Shown: positions 29,787-40,299, counted from the first letter of the stretch. The stretch is 64,000 nt of DNA from Billgrantia campisalis (GCF_022341425.1 NZ_JABFUC010000012.1:62001-126000), one strand, 5' to 3'. The notes: a model not told the origin generated them from the sequence alone. A program made the numbers and translations.

Positions 29787-29887
29787 TTGGTTGGCTGGCC
29801 CCCAGGCCGCCATGCTGGCTTCGCACCGCTGTGGTGCCCGGTGGCGGTGCAGGCTACCCGGCAGTGCACGGCAGCGGCCTGATAGCC

Positions 29888-29904
29888 TGCACTTCGTCGG
29901 TGCG
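29888..29904. promoter_or_regulatory. NtrC-like site upstream of urtA
   Basis: TGCAC-N7-GTGCG closely matches the NtrC consensus TGCAC-N7-GTGCA. It is centred about 95 bases upstream of the sigma-54 -12 element, a normal enhancer distance. Confidence 0.65.
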
Positions 29905-29977
29905 GCCGAGTCGTGTCTACGGTAAGTAAGGTGCTATGCATTTGAAAATAAATAGATAATTCTAAATTCGTTCTAGC

Positions 29978-29994
29978 TGGCTCGTCCCTTGCAA
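29978..29994 (+). promoter_or_regulatory. Sigma-54 promoter of the urt operon
   Basis: TGGCTCGTCCCTTGCAA has the invariant GG (29979-29980) and GC (29991-29992) ten bases apart, matching TGGCAC-N5-TTGC. An AT-rich stretch upstream (29940-29970) may bind IHF. It lies 95 bases before the urtA start. Confidence 0.82.
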
Positions 29995-30085
29995 GTGCTG
30001 GTGGCTGACACTCGCAGCGTGCCGTTGGCGCGGTGCCATGCCAACACAACGAGTTCTTCCCCATAGAAGACGCAAGGAGATTCAC

Positions 30086-31444
30086 GTGAACGCACCCCGA
30101 CGCAAGGCTCTGTCACATGCCGCTGGTCAACCGTCTCGCTGGCTGGCGGCCGCCCTGGTGTCCGCCGGTACCCTGGGTATCAGTGCCCAGGCGCTGGCCG
30201 AGGACCCCATCAAGGTAGGCATTCTGCATTCGCTCTCGGGCACCATGGCGATCAGCGAGACGGTGCTCAAGGACACCGTGGAGATGCTGGTCGAAAAGCA
30301 GAACGCCCAGGGCGGCCTGCTGGGTCGCCAGCTCGAAGCCGTGGTAGTGGATCCGGCCTCCAACTGGCCGCTGTTTGCCGAGCGCGCCCGGGAGCTGCTC
30401 GCCCAGCACGAGGTCGACGTCGTGTTCGGCAACTGGACCTCGGTGTCGCGCAAGGCGGTGCTGCCGGTGTTCGAGGAGCTCAACGGCCTGCTGTTCTACC
30501 CGGTGCAGTACGAGGGCGAGGAGTCCTCCGAGAACGTCTTCTATACCGGTGCGGCCCCCAACCAGCAGGCGATCCCGGCCGTGGACTACCTGATCGACGA
30601 GATGGGCATCGAGCGTTTCGCGCTGCTCGGCACTGACTATGTCTATCCGCGGACCACCAACCGGATCCTCGAGGCCTACCTCAAAGAGGAGCACGGGGTC
30701 GCGGACGAGGACATCCTGATCAACTACACGCCCTTTGGGCACAGCGACTGGCAGAACATCGTCGCCGAGGTGCGTCGCTTCGGCAGCGAAGGCAAGCCCA
30801 CCGCGGTGGTCTCCACCATCAACGGCGATGCCAACGTGCCTTTCTATCGTGAGCTGGGCAACCAGGGCGTGGACGCCGGCGATATCCCGGTCATCGCCTT
30901 CTCGGTGGGCGAGCAGGAGCTCACCGGCATCGATACCGGCCCGCTGGTGGGTCACCTGGCCGCCTGGAACTACTTCATGAGCGTCGATACCGACGTCAAC
31001 TACGACTTCATCGACGCCTGGATCGACTGGACCGGCGACGAGGAGGCGGTGACCAACGACCCCATGGAAGCCCACTACATCGGCTTCAACATGTGGGCCG
31101 AGGCGGTGCGCAAGGCCGGCACCACCGACCCCGATGCCATCAAGGACGCCATCATCGGCGTGACGGTCCCCAACCTTACCGGCGGCTATGCGGCAATGAT
31201 GCCCAACCACCACATCACCAAGCCGGTGCTGATCGGCGAGATCCAGGACAACGGCCAGTTCGAGATCGTCTGGCAGACTCCCTCCACCGTGGCCGGCGAC
31301 GCCTGGTCCGACTACCTGCCGGGCTCCCGTGACCTGATCGCCGATTGGCGCGCCCCGATGCGCTGCGGCAACTTCAATGTCTCGACCGGTCGCTGTGGCG
31401 GCAGCACCGCGGCCGAAGAAGCCGAGGCCGCCCTGGCCGAGTAA
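30086..31444 (+). CDS. urtA: Urea ABC transporter substrate-binding protein UrtA
   Basis: 452 residues from a GTG at 30086; AAGGAGA five bases before it decides the start. A Tat/Sec-like signal with basic residues precedes the span WLAAALVSAGTLGISAQALA. The mature protein begins EDPIKVGILHSLSGTMAISE, the UrtA/FmdD signature, and contains NWTSVSRKAVLPVFEELNGLLFYPVQYEGEE split by the typical conserved tyrosines. It captures urea in the periplasm with high affinity. It is first of urtABCDE. Confidence 0.95.
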   Translation: MNAPRRKALSHAAGQPSRWLAAALVSAGTLGISAQALAEDPIKVGILHSLSGTMAISETVLKDTVEMLVEKQNAQGGLLGRQLEAVVVDPASNWPLFAERARELLAQHEVDVVFGNWTSVSRKAVLPVFEELNGLLFYPVQYEGEESSENVFYTGAAPNQQAIPAVDYLIDEMGIERFALLGTDYVYPRTTNRILEAYLKEEHGVADEDILINYTPFGHSDWQNIVAEVRRFGSEGKPTAVVSTINGDANVPFYRELGNQGVDAGDIPVIAFSVGEQELTGIDTGPLVGHLAAWNYFMSVDTDVNYDFIDAWIDWTGDEEAVTNDPMEAHYIGFNMWAEAVRKAGTTDPDAIKDAIIGVTVPNLTGGYAAMMPNHHITKPVLIGEIQDNGQFEIVWQTPSTVAGDAWSDYLPGSRDLIADWRAPMRCGNFNVSTGRCGGSTAAEEAEAALAE

Positions 31445-31466
31445 CGCCCGCTTCCGGCGTCGCATC

Positions 31467-31580
31467 AAGCGAAAGGCGCCGGGGACAGGTCGAAGAGGGG
31501 GTCCTATGCCAGGGATGGCATCGGTAGCGCCCAGGGATGGGTTTACAGCGCCCCCTCGCAGGCCTGTCGCCGGAACAGCC
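31467..31580 (+). repeat. Structured intergenic element with two AGGGAT hairpin loops (copy A, urtA-urtB)
   Basis: The element has outer arms CCGGGGACAGG.../...CCTGTCGCCGG and GAGGGGG/CCCCCTC. Inside are two hairpins: ATGCC-AGGGAT-GGCAT (31506-31521) and CCC-AGGGAT-GGG (31530-31541). The loops fit the CsrA/RsmA RNA motif CANGGANG. About 80 bases of flanking sequence align with the element at 56827-57021, where two stem positions have changed together on both arms. It lies within the transcribed 220-base gap of the urt operon, so it should be present in the messenger. Confidence 0.75.
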
Positions 31581-31664
31581 TTGAGTGTTGCTGCCAGTTG
31601 CGATTTGGCGGGGCGCACGCCCGCTTTACCCCATTCGTGATTCCCCAACGCAAAGGATGAACCC

Positions 31665-33287
31665 ATGAGGAGTCTCCTTTTTCTCTGGCTGCTGGTGCTG
31701 CTGGTCATGCCGTTGACCGTGCACGCTCAGACCTCGGCTAATGATGAGGCGGCCATCGAACTGCTCGAGGCGCTCGACGTCGACAGCTTTCCCGCCAAGG
31801 GTGAGGCCATCGAGGCGATCGTCGCCAGCGACCATGAGCGCGCCCGCTACTGGCTGCAGTCGCTGCTCGACGGTCGCCTGCAGCGCGCCGACGACGGTCG
31901 CTTCGTGGTGGTGCTCGACAACACAGGCCGCGACTGGCCGGTGGAAGACGCCCTGACCGGTGAGGCGCTCGGTGAGATGTCGCGCCGCGACCTGGATCGC
32001 ATCAGCATCAACAATGCCCTGCGCAACCAGTTGCGCAGCGCCATCGCCGTGGTCGACCTCTATTCACCGGACCTCGAGCTGCGCCGTGCCTCCGCCGAGC
32101 GCCTGCTGGGCGAGGTCGACGCAGAGCTGGCCGAGCCGCTCGAGGCGCTGATCGCCGAAGAGGGGGATCGTCGCGTGTCACGCCGGCTCGCCCAGGCGCT
32201 AGCGATCCATCGCCTGGAGCAGGGCGAGGTCGAGGCGGTGGCCGAGCTGCAGGGCAGCCTGCATCCCCGGGTACGCGTTGCCCTGGCGCGCGCGGCTTCG
32301 GGCGCGTTCGATAGTCGTGCGGTCACGGGCGATGACCCAGTGGTCGCTGACGCCGCCCAGGCGGCGCTGGTGAGCATCGAGCAGAACCTGCGCCTCAATC
32401 GCATGGCCGAGACGCTCTACTTCGGTCTCTCCCTGGGCTCGGTGCTGGTGCTGGCGGCCATCGGTCTGGCCATCACCTTCGGGGTGATGGGGGTGATCAA
32501 CATGGCCCATGGCGAGCTGATCATGCTCGGCGCCTACACCACCTGGATGATGCAGCAGCTGCTGCCCGGCCAGCCGGGGCTCGCGCTGGTGCTGTCGGTG
32601 CCCGCCGGCTTTTTGGTGGCGGCGCTGGCCGGCATCGCCATCGAACGCGGGGTGATCCAGTTCCTCAAGGGGCGCCCGCTTGAGACCCTGCTGGCCACCT
32701 TCGGTATCAGCCTGATCCTGCAGCAGCTGGTGCGCACGGTCATTTCGCCGCAGAACCGCACCGTGGTTTCCCCGGAGTGGATGAGCGGCTCGATTGCGAT
32801 CAACGATGCCCTGTCGCTGACCCTGAACCGCATGGTGGTGATCGCCTTCGCTCTGGCGGTGTTCGCCGCGCTGCTGCTGATCATGCGGCGCACCCGGCTG
32901 GGGCTGGAGGTGCGCGCCGTGACCCAGAACCGCGCCATGGCACGCTCCATGGGCATCCGCGCCACCCGGGTCGATATCCTGACCTTCGCCCTGGGCTCCG
33001 GGGTCGCGGGACTGGCCGGGGTGGCGCTCTCCCAGCTCACCAACGTGGGGCCGAACCTGGGGCAGAGCTACATCATCGACTCCTTCATGGTGGTGGTGTT
33101 CGGCGGCGTGGGTAACCTCTGGGGCACCCTGGTGGCGGGCCTCTCGCTGGGGGTGATCAACCAGATCCTCGAGCCTTGGGCGGGTGCCGTGCTGGCCAAG
33201 ATCATCGTGCTCGTCTTCATCATCCTGTTTATCCAGAAGCGCCCCCGCGGACTCTTTCCGCAGAAGGGCCGGGCGGCGGAGGGCTGA
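31665..33287 (+). CDS. urtB: Urea ABC transporter permease UrtB
   Basis: 540 residues, the long UrtB form. A signal peptide (about 1-22) and a periplasmic alpha-helical, HEAT-like N-terminal domain (to about residue 240) precede a LivH-type permease with eight or so spans (GLSLGSVLVLAAIGLAITFGVMG, NMAHGELIMLGAYTTW, VVFGGVGNLWGTLVAG). It forms the membrane channel with UrtC. The 220-base gap to urtA is unusually wide for this operon and is occupied by a structured element. Confidence 0.95.
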   Translation: MRSLLFLWLLVLLVMPLTVHAQTSANDEAAIELLEALDVDSFPAKGEAIEAIVASDHERARYWLQSLLDGRLQRADDGRFVVVLDNTGRDWPVEDALTGEALGEMSRRDLDRISINNALRNQLRSAIAVVDLYSPDLELRRASAERLLGEVDAELAEPLEALIAEEGDRRVSRRLAQALAIHRLEQGEVEAVAELQGSLHPRVRVALARAASGAFDSRAVTGDDPVVADAAQAALVSIEQNLRLNRMAETLYFGLSLGSVLVLAAIGLAITFGVMGVINMAHGELIMLGAYTTWMMQQLLPGQPGLALVLSVPAGFLVAALAGIAIERGVIQFLKGRPLETLLATFGISLILQQLVRTVISPQNRTVVSPEWMSGSIAINDALSLTLNRMVVIAFALAVFAALLLIMRRTRLGLEVRAVTQNRAMARSMGIRATRVDILTFALGSGVAGLAGVALSQLTNVGPNLGQSYIIDSFMVVVFGGVGNLWGTLVAGLSLGVINQILEPWAGAVLAKIIVLVFIILFIQKRPRGLFPQKGRAAEG

Positions 33288-33292
33288 TCCAT

Positions 33293-34423
33293 ATGTGGCT
33301 GACACGACCCTTCAACGAACGTGCGACGCTGACCTTCCTCGGCGTGCTGCTAGCGGCCATGATCCTGGTGACGCTGCTGCATGTGGCGGTGCCTCAGGGG
33401 CATCCGCTCCACGTCAATGCCTATACGGTCAACCTCTTCGGCAAGTACCTGAGCTATGCGCTGCTGGCCGTCGCCGTGGATCTGGTGTGGGGCTACCTGG
33501 GCATTCTGAGCCTGGGGCACGGCGCCTTCTTCGCCCTGGGCGGCTACGCCATGGGCATGTACCTGATGCGCCAGATCGGTGATCGCGGCGTCTATGGCCA
33601 CCCGGAGCTGCCCGACTTCATGGTGTTCCTCAACTGGGACAGCCTGCCCTGGTACTGGGCCGGCTTCGACATGGCCTGGTTCGCCTTCCTGATGGTGCTG
33701 CTGGTGCCGGGGGCGCTGGCCCTGGTGTTCGGCTTCCTGGCCTTTCGATCGCGGGTCACCGGGGTGTATCTGTCGATCATCACCCAGGCGCTGACCTTCG
33801 CCCTGATGCTGGCCTTCTTCCGTAATGAGATGGGCTTCGGCGGCAGCGACGGCCTCACCGACTTCCGCGAGATCCTGGGTTTCAACCTGAGAAGCAACGA
33901 GGCGCGGCTGGGGCTCTTCCTGGCGAGCGGCGTGGCGCTCGCGGTGGGCTATGTGCTGTGCCGGGCCATTGTCGGCAGCAAGCTGGGCCGGGTCTGTGTG
34001 GCCACCCGCGACGCCGAAGCGCGCACGCGCTTTCTGGGCTACCGGGTCGAGCGTTTCCAGCTGTTCGTGTTCGTGGTCTCGGCGATGCTCGCGGGACTTG
34101 CCGGCGCCCTCTATGTGCCCCAGGTGGGCATCATCAACCCCAGCGAATTCTCGCCGCTGTTCTCCATCGAGATCGTGCTGTGGGTGGCCCTGGGCGGCCG
34201 CGCGACCCTCTATGGCGCGGTGATCGGGGCGATACTGGTCAACTACGCTAAGACGGTGTTCACCGGCGTGATGCCCGACGCCTGGCTGTTCGCTCTGGGG
34301 GCGATGTTCGTGCTGGTCACGGTGTTCCTGCCCAAGGGGGTGGCCGGCCTGCTCGCCTATCGGATAAAGCGTCGCCGACGCCCGGATGACGATGGGGCGA
34401 CCGGCAAGGAGGTATCCGCATGA
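33293..34423 (+). CDS. urtC: Urea ABC transporter permease UrtC
   Basis: 376 residues from the ATG at 33293, six bases after the urtB stop. It is a LivM-type permease with about ten spans, including AVAVDLVWGYLGILSLGHGAFFALGGYAMGMYLM and the EAA-like loop AGALYVPQVGIINPSEFSP, split by ordinary membrane segments. The tail is highly basic (RIKRRRRPDDD). The stop overlaps the urtD start. Confidence 0.95.
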   Translation: MWLTRPFNERATLTFLGVLLAAMILVTLLHVAVPQGHPLHVNAYTVNLFGKYLSYALLAVAVDLVWGYLGILSLGHGAFFALGGYAMGMYLMRQIGDRGVYGHPELPDFMVFLNWDSLPWYWAGFDMAWFAFLMVLLVPGALALVFGFLAFRSRVTGVYLSIITQALTFALMLAFFRNEMGFGGSDGLTDFREILGFNLRSNEARLGLFLASGVALAVGYVLCRAIVGSKLGRVCVATRDAEARTRFLGYRVERFQLFVFVVSAMLAGLAGALYVPQVGIINPSEFSPLFSIEIVLWVALGGRATLYGAVIGAILVNYAKTVFTGVMPDAWLFALGAMFVLVTVFLPKGVAGLLAYRIKRRRRPDDDGATGKEVSA

Positions 34424-35259
34424 GTTTCCTGAGATCGCTGGCCGACCGTGAGCGCGTCTTCGACTTCCTGGTGCCTGCCGCCTCGCCGGTGGACGTGCGC
34501 CACGGCCCGATCCTCTATCTGGAGGACGTCACGGTGAGCTTCGATGGTTTCAAGGCCATCGACAACCTCAACCTGACCATCGACGACGGCGAGCTACGCT
34601 GCATCATCGGGCCCAACGGCGCCGGCAAGACCACCATGATGGACATCATCACCGGCAAGACCCGCCCCGATACGGGTCAGGTGTGGTTCGGCAGTCGTCA
34701 CAACCTGCTGACCATGAACGAGCCGGAGATCGCGAGCCTGGGCATCGGGCGCAAGTTCCAGAAACCCACGGTGTTCGAGGCGCTGACCGTGTTCGAGAAC
34801 CTCGAACTGGCCATGGCCGCCGACAAGCGCATCCTGCCCACCCTGACCGCCGGCATGAGTGGCGAGATTCGGGATCGTATCGATGAGGTGCTTTTGACCA
34901 CCGGGCTCGCCGAGCTAAGCCGCCGGCCGGCGGGGATCCTCTCCCACGGCCAGAAGCAGTGGCTGGAGATCGGCATGCTGCTGATGCAGCGTCCGCGGCT
35001 GCTGCTGGTGGACGAGCCGGTGGCCGGCATGACCGAGCAGGAGATGGAACGTACCGCCGAGCTGCTGACGGGGCTGGCGGGGAAACAGTCCGTTGTCGTC
35101 GTCGAGCACGACATGGGCTTCGTGCGCTCCATCGCCCGCCAGGTGACGGTGCTGCACCAGGGCAGCGTGCTGGCCGAAGGCAACATGGATCAGGTCTCCT
35201 CGGATCCGAGAGTCATCGAGGTCTACCTGGGAGCCGATGCCGACGAGGAGGTCGCCTGA
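34420..35259 (+). CDS. urtD: Urea ABC transporter ATP-binding protein UrtD
   Basis: 279 residues. Walker A (GPNGAGKTT), Q-loop region (RKFQKPTVFEALTV), ABC signature (LSHGQKQWLEIGMLL) and Walker B (LLLVDEPVAGM) are present. LivG-type ATPases lack the usual SGGQ, and the LSHGQKQ form is typical of UrtD. It energises urea uptake at the cytoplasmic face. ATGA overlaps with urtC and TGATG with urtE show tight coupling. Confidence 0.96.
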   Translation: MSFLRSLADRERVFDFLVPAASPVDVRHGPILYLEDVTVSFDGFKAIDNLNLTIDDGELRCIIGPNGAGKTTMMDIITGKTRPDTGQVWFGSRHNLLTMNEPEIASLGIGRKFQKPTVFEALTVFENLELAMAADKRILPTLTAGMSGEIRDRIDEVLLTTGLAELSRRPAGILSHGQKQWLEIGMLLMQRPRLLLVDEPVAGMTEQEMERTAELLTGLAGKQSVVVVEHDMGFVRSIARQVTVLHQGSVLAEGNMDQVSSDPRVIEVYLGADADEEVA

Positions 35260-35957
35260 TGCTGACGATCGACAAGCTCAACCAGTTCTACGGCGAGAGC
35301 CATACCCTCTGGGACCTCGACCTCGAGGTGCCGGCGGGAGAGTGCACCTGCATCATGGGGCGCAACGGCGTGGGCAAGACCACCCTGATGAAGGCGATCA
35401 TGGGCGAGGTCGCCGTCGCTTCGGGCAGCATCCGCTACGCCGACGACGTGGAGCTGACCCGGCGGCGCATCGAGGATCGCTCGCGGCTGGGCATCGGCTA
35501 TGTGCCCCAGGGCCGCCAGATCTTCCCGCTGCTCACCGTGGAGGAGAATCTGCGTACCGGGCTCGCCGCCCGGGGCGACGGCCGCCGCACCATTCCCGAG
35601 CGGGTCTACGAGCTCTTTCCGGTGCTCGAGGAGATGAAGCACCGCCGCGGCGGCGATCTCTCCGGCGGCCAGCAACAGCAGCTCGCCATCGGCCGGGCCC
35701 TGGTGATCGAGCCGCGGCTGCTGATCCTCGACGAGCCCGGGGAGGGCATCCAGCCCAATATCGTCACCCTGATCGGCGAGGTGATCCGCCGGCTGATCGC
35801 CGAGGACGGTCTCACCGTGCTGCTGGTGGAACAGAAGCTGCCCTTCGCCCGAAAGTATGCCGACCGCTTCGTGATCATGGATCGCGGCCGGCCGGTGGCG
35901 AAAGATGCGATCGCCGAGCTCTCGGATGCGTTGATCAAGGAGCATCTGACGGTATAG
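35259..35957 (+). CDS. urtE: Urea ABC transporter ATP-binding protein UrtE
   Basis: 232 residues, LivF-type. Walker A (GRNGVGKTT), the YVPQGRQIFPLLTVEENL loop, the signature LSGGQQQQLAIGRAL and Walker B (LLILDEPGEGIQPN) are intact. It pairs with UrtD. It is the last urt gene; the 243 bases that follow hold the NtrC site and sigma-54 promoter of the urease operon. Confidence 0.96.
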   Translation: MLTIDKLNQFYGESHTLWDLDLEVPAGECTCIMGRNGVGKTTLMKAIMGEVAVASGSIRYADDVELTRRRIEDRSRLGIGYVPQGRQIFPLLTVEENLRTGLAARGDGRRTIPERVYELFPVLEEMKHRRGGDLSGGQQQQLAIGRALVIEPRLLILDEPGEGIQPNIVTLIGEVIRRLIAEDGLTVLLVEQKLPFARKYADRFVIMDRGRPVAKDAIAELSDALIKEHLTV

Positions 35958-36024
35958 GCGCTGATGCATAGAGCGTTGGCAATAGGGGCGCCTTGCACCT
36001 ATTTGGAGAGATTGCCCGGGCAGT

Positions 36025-36041
36025 CGCACCCGCGGGGTGCG
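36025..36041. promoter_or_regulatory. NtrC-like site upstream of ureD
   Basis: CGCACC-N5-GGTGCG, a perfect palindrome with an exact GCACC-N5-GGTGC core of the NtrC consensus. A half site TGCACC lies at 35994-35999. It is centred about 130 bases upstream of the sigma-54 -12 element. Confidence 0.75.
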
Positions 36042-36148
36042 TAACGGCCCCTGTGACGCACCCCGATAAGGCGAGCGAGTGGCTTCCTGTCCTCGGCAAT
36101 CTTTCCAATAAGCTGAATTATAAGAATAATTTTATTAATTCACCATTC

Positions 36149-36165
36149 TGGTACACCCCTTGCTG
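36149..36165 (+). promoter_or_regulatory. Sigma-54 promoter of the urease operon
   Basis: TGGTACACCCCTTGCTG has GG (36150-36151) and GC (36162-36163) ten bases apart, matching the -24/-12 consensus. An AT-rich block (36117-36143) lies just upstream. It is 36 bases before ureD. Confidence 0.82.
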
Positions 36166-36200
36166 ATAGCTGGTCAGACACGCTGGATGATGAGCCGCCC

Positions 36201-37109
36201 ATGACCGCTATCGAGACCTCCCTGGATGCCACTCGGCTGATGGATTCCGGCCACCGCTTTGACGGTGGCCGCCGCTGGCAGGCATCCCTCGAGCTGGGTT
36301 TCGTGTCGCGAGACGGGATCACGCGGATGGCAAGGGCGCGCCACCAGGGGCCGCTGCGGGTGCAGCGCCCCTTCTACCCGGAGGGGCGAGGCGCGGAAGG
36401 CCGCCCCGGACCCTGTCACGTCTACCTGCTGCATCCACCCGGCGGCCTGGTCAGCGGCGACGCCCTGACGATCTCGGCTCGGGTCGAGGCAGGCGCCCAT
36501 GCGCTGTTGACCACGCCGGCGGCCAACAAGCTCTATCGCGCCGACAGCCACGGGGTGGCCTGGCAGCAGGCGACCCGGCTGGAGGTCGCCGATGGCGGGG
36601 CGCTCGAGTGGCTGCCCCAGGAGACGATCGCCTTCGATGGCTCCCGCGGGGAGCAGGCCACCACCATCGAGTTGGCCGGCAGCGCCAACTGCCTGGGCTG
36701 GGAAGTCCTGGCCCTTGGGCGTCCGGCAAGCGAACTGCCCTATGTTTCCGGCCGCATCGACCAGCGTTTTCGCCTCACCCGCGATGGCAAGCCGCTGTGG
36801 CTGGAGCGTCAGCCCCTGGACCCTGACCATCCGCGCTTCGTTGGGCGCTGGGGGCAGGGTAGGGCCAGCGTGCAGGCGACCCTCTGGGCGGTGGGGCTGC
36901 CCGATGAACGCGAGGCAGTCGAGGCGCTGCGCGAGCGTCTCCCCGCATCGACCCGCTGGGCGGTGACGGTGCGCCACGGGGTGCTGCTGCTGCGCTATCT
37001 GGGCGGAGAGCGAAACGAGGCCTGGGCGCTGTGCGAGGCCGCCTGGCGGGTGCTGCGGCCCCGGCTGCTGGGCCTTGCGGCCCACACGCCGCGTATCTGG
37101 CTGACCTGA
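36201..37109 (+). CDS. ureD: Urease accessory protein UreD
   Basis: 302 residues, usual size. Conserved segments include GPLRVQRPFYPEG, YLLHPPGGLVSGDALTI, LLTTPAANKLYRAD and LEWLPQETIAFDGS. UreD (UreH) binds apo-urease and, with UreF and UreG, delivers nickel. It is first in ureDABCEFG, placed after a sigma-54 promoter. Confidence 0.95.
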   Translation: MTAIETSLDATRLMDSGHRFDGGRRWQASLELGFVSRDGITRMARARHQGPLRVQRPFYPEGRGAEGRPGPCHVYLLHPPGGLVSGDALTISARVEAGAHALLTTPAANKLYRADSHGVAWQQATRLEVADGGALEWLPQETIAFDGSRGEQATTIELAGSANCLGWEVLALGRPASELPYVSGRIDQRFRLTRDGKPLWLERQPLDPDHPRFVGRWGQGRASVQATLWAVGLPDEREAVEALRERLPASTRWAVTVRHGVLLLRYLGGERNEAWALCEAAWRVLRPRLLGLAAHTPRIWLT

Positions 37110-37136
37110 CTTCCTATTTTCGATGGAGATGCCGAC

Positions 37137-37439
37137 ATGGAACTGACCCCCCGCGACAAGGACAAGCTGCTGCTGTTCTCGGCGGCACAGCTGGCCGAAC
37201 GCCGCCGCGCCCGTGGCCTGAAGCTCAACTACCCCGAGGCGGTGGCGCTGATCAGTTTCGAGATCCTGGAAGGCGCCCGCGACGGCCGCACCGTGGCCGA
37301 GCTGATGAGCTACGGCCGCGAGATCCTCAGCCGTGACGATGTCATGGAGGGGGTGGCGGAGATGGTGGATGAGGTGCAGGTGGAAGCGACCTTTCCGGAC
37401 GGCACCAAGCTGGTCACCGTTCATAGTCCGATTGTCTAA
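37137..37439 (+). CDS. ureA: Urease subunit gamma
   Basis: 100 residues, the standard gamma subunit: [20 protein letters not shown] at the start and VTVHSPIV at the end. It forms a trimer of alpha-beta-gamma units with UreB and UreC in the cytoplasm. It begins 27 bases after ureD. Confidence 0.97.
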   Translation: MELTPRDKDKLLLFSAAQLAERRRARGLKLNYPEAVALISFEILEGARDGRTVAELMSYGREILSRDDVMEGVAEMVDEVQVEATFPDGTKLVTVHSPIV

Positions 37440-37449
37440 GGAGCCCCCC

Positions 37450-37820
37450 ATGATTCCCGGCGAATATCAGTTGAAGGACGGTGAGATCGCGCTCTGCGAG
37501 GGGCGTGAACGGATCGCGGTCGAGGTCGCCAATACCGGTGACCGGCCCATTCAGATCGGCTCCCACTACCACTTCGCCGAGGCCAACCCGGCACTCGTCT
37601 TCGACCGCGACCGCGCCCGGGGCTTCCGCCTCGATGTGGCCGCCGGCACCGCGATCCGCTTCGAGCCGGGCCAGACCCGTGAGGTGACGCTGACCCCCTT
37701 TGTGGGCCGGCGGCATGTCTACGGTTTTCGGGGCGAGGTGATGGGCAGCCTCGATCAACCTTCCAAGGTGCCCGGAGCCGCGCCGGGTCAGTCTCAGGCA
37801 CCGGGTAAAGGAGGTCAGTC

Positions 37821-37824
<4 letters not shown>
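37450..37824 (+). CDS. ureB: Urease subunit beta
   Basis: 124 residues. It starts [20 protein letters not shown] and contains the conserved [22 protein letters not shown], split by family residues, followed by [15 protein letters not shown]. The C-terminal 18 residues ([17 protein letters not shown]) are a low-complexity extension beyond the usual end. The stop overlaps the ureC ATG. Confidence 0.97.
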
Positions 37825-39536
<1,712 letters not shown>

Positions 39537-39563
39537 GCAGATCGGGCAGGAAGTGTATGTGAG

Positions 39564-39751
39564 GGAGCCAGCTTGCCGGTGCGAAACCTCGCGTGGCCGC
39601 TGGCGAATCGGACGAGACGACGCGGTCGATCTTCAGGGATGAAGATCGAGGAAAGCCGGCACAGGGATGTGCCGTCTTTCCGACCGCGGGAGTCCGGCCG
39701 AGACGCCAGGGTTTCGGGCACGTGGCGTTGAGAGAGGGTAAGGCTGGCTCC
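39564..39751 (+). repeat. Structured intergenic element with two AGGGAT hairpin loops (ureC-ureE)
   Basis: The element is bounded by GGAGCCAGC (39564-39572) and its complement (39743-39751). Nested stems follow: CGGAC/GTCCG (39609-39613 with 39692-39696) and CGCGGTC/GACCGCG (39621-39627 with 39682-39688). These enclose two hairpins side by side: CGATCTTC-AGGGAT-GAAGATCG (39627-39648), and GGAAAG...CTTTCC around CGGCAC-AGGGAT-GTGCCG (39657-39674). A further stem ACGCCA/TGGCGT lies at 39703-39728. The second hairpin contains ACAGGGATGT, the core of the SELEX-derived CsrA consensus. No protein-coding frame is convincing here. It lies inside the urease transcript. Confidence 0.75.
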
Positions 39752-39777
39752 GCCAAGCCACTCAGGAGCACTGAACG

Positions 39778-40299
39778 ATGCTGAAACTGACCGAACGCCT
39801 GGGACCCATCGCGGCGGGCCAGGCCACCGATACCCTGACACTCCCCTTCGAGCCGCGCACCAAGGGGCGGCTCAAGGCGATGAGCGACGCCGGGCGCGAG
39901 CTTGGCCTGTTCCTGGACCGTGGCCCGGTGCTGCGGGACGGCGAGGGGCTGCGCGCCGAAAGCGGCGAGATCGTGCGCATCCGCGCCGCCGCCGAGCCGG
40001 TGGTGACTGCGCGCATTGCCGCCGGCCTGCCGCTGGCGCGGCTCGCCTATCACCTGGGCAACCGCCACGTGCAGCTGGCGCTGGGCGAGGACGAACAGGG
40101 TGGCTATGTGCGCTTCCCGCCGGATCACGTGCTGGAAGAGCTGGCCGAGCTGCTCGGGGCCACCCTGGAGCGCCATCAGGCCCCCTTCGACCCGGAACCC
40201 GGCGCCTACCAGCAGACGGGCGGGCATGGCCACAACCACGACCCTCATCACCATGACCATACCCACAGCCATGAGCACATCGACAGCCATGCCCATTGA
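39778..40299 (+). CDS. ureE: Urease accessory protein UreE
   Basis: 173 residues. An N-terminal peptide-binding domain and a nickel-binding domain (AYHLGNRHVQLALGEDEQG with the conserved HxH-type His) are followed by a histidine-rich tail (about residues 145-173) with more than ten His. It stores and passes nickel to UreG. It overlaps the start of ureF by 29 bases. Confidence 0.95.
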   Translation: MLKLTERLGPIAAGQATDTLTLPFEPRTKGRLKAMSDAGRELGLFLDRGPVLRDGEGLRAESGEIVRIRAAAEPVVTARIAAGLPLARLAYHLGNRHVQLALGEDEQGGYVRFPPDHVLEELAELLGATLERHQAPFDPEPGAYQQTGGHGHNHDPHHHDHTHSHEHIDSHAH

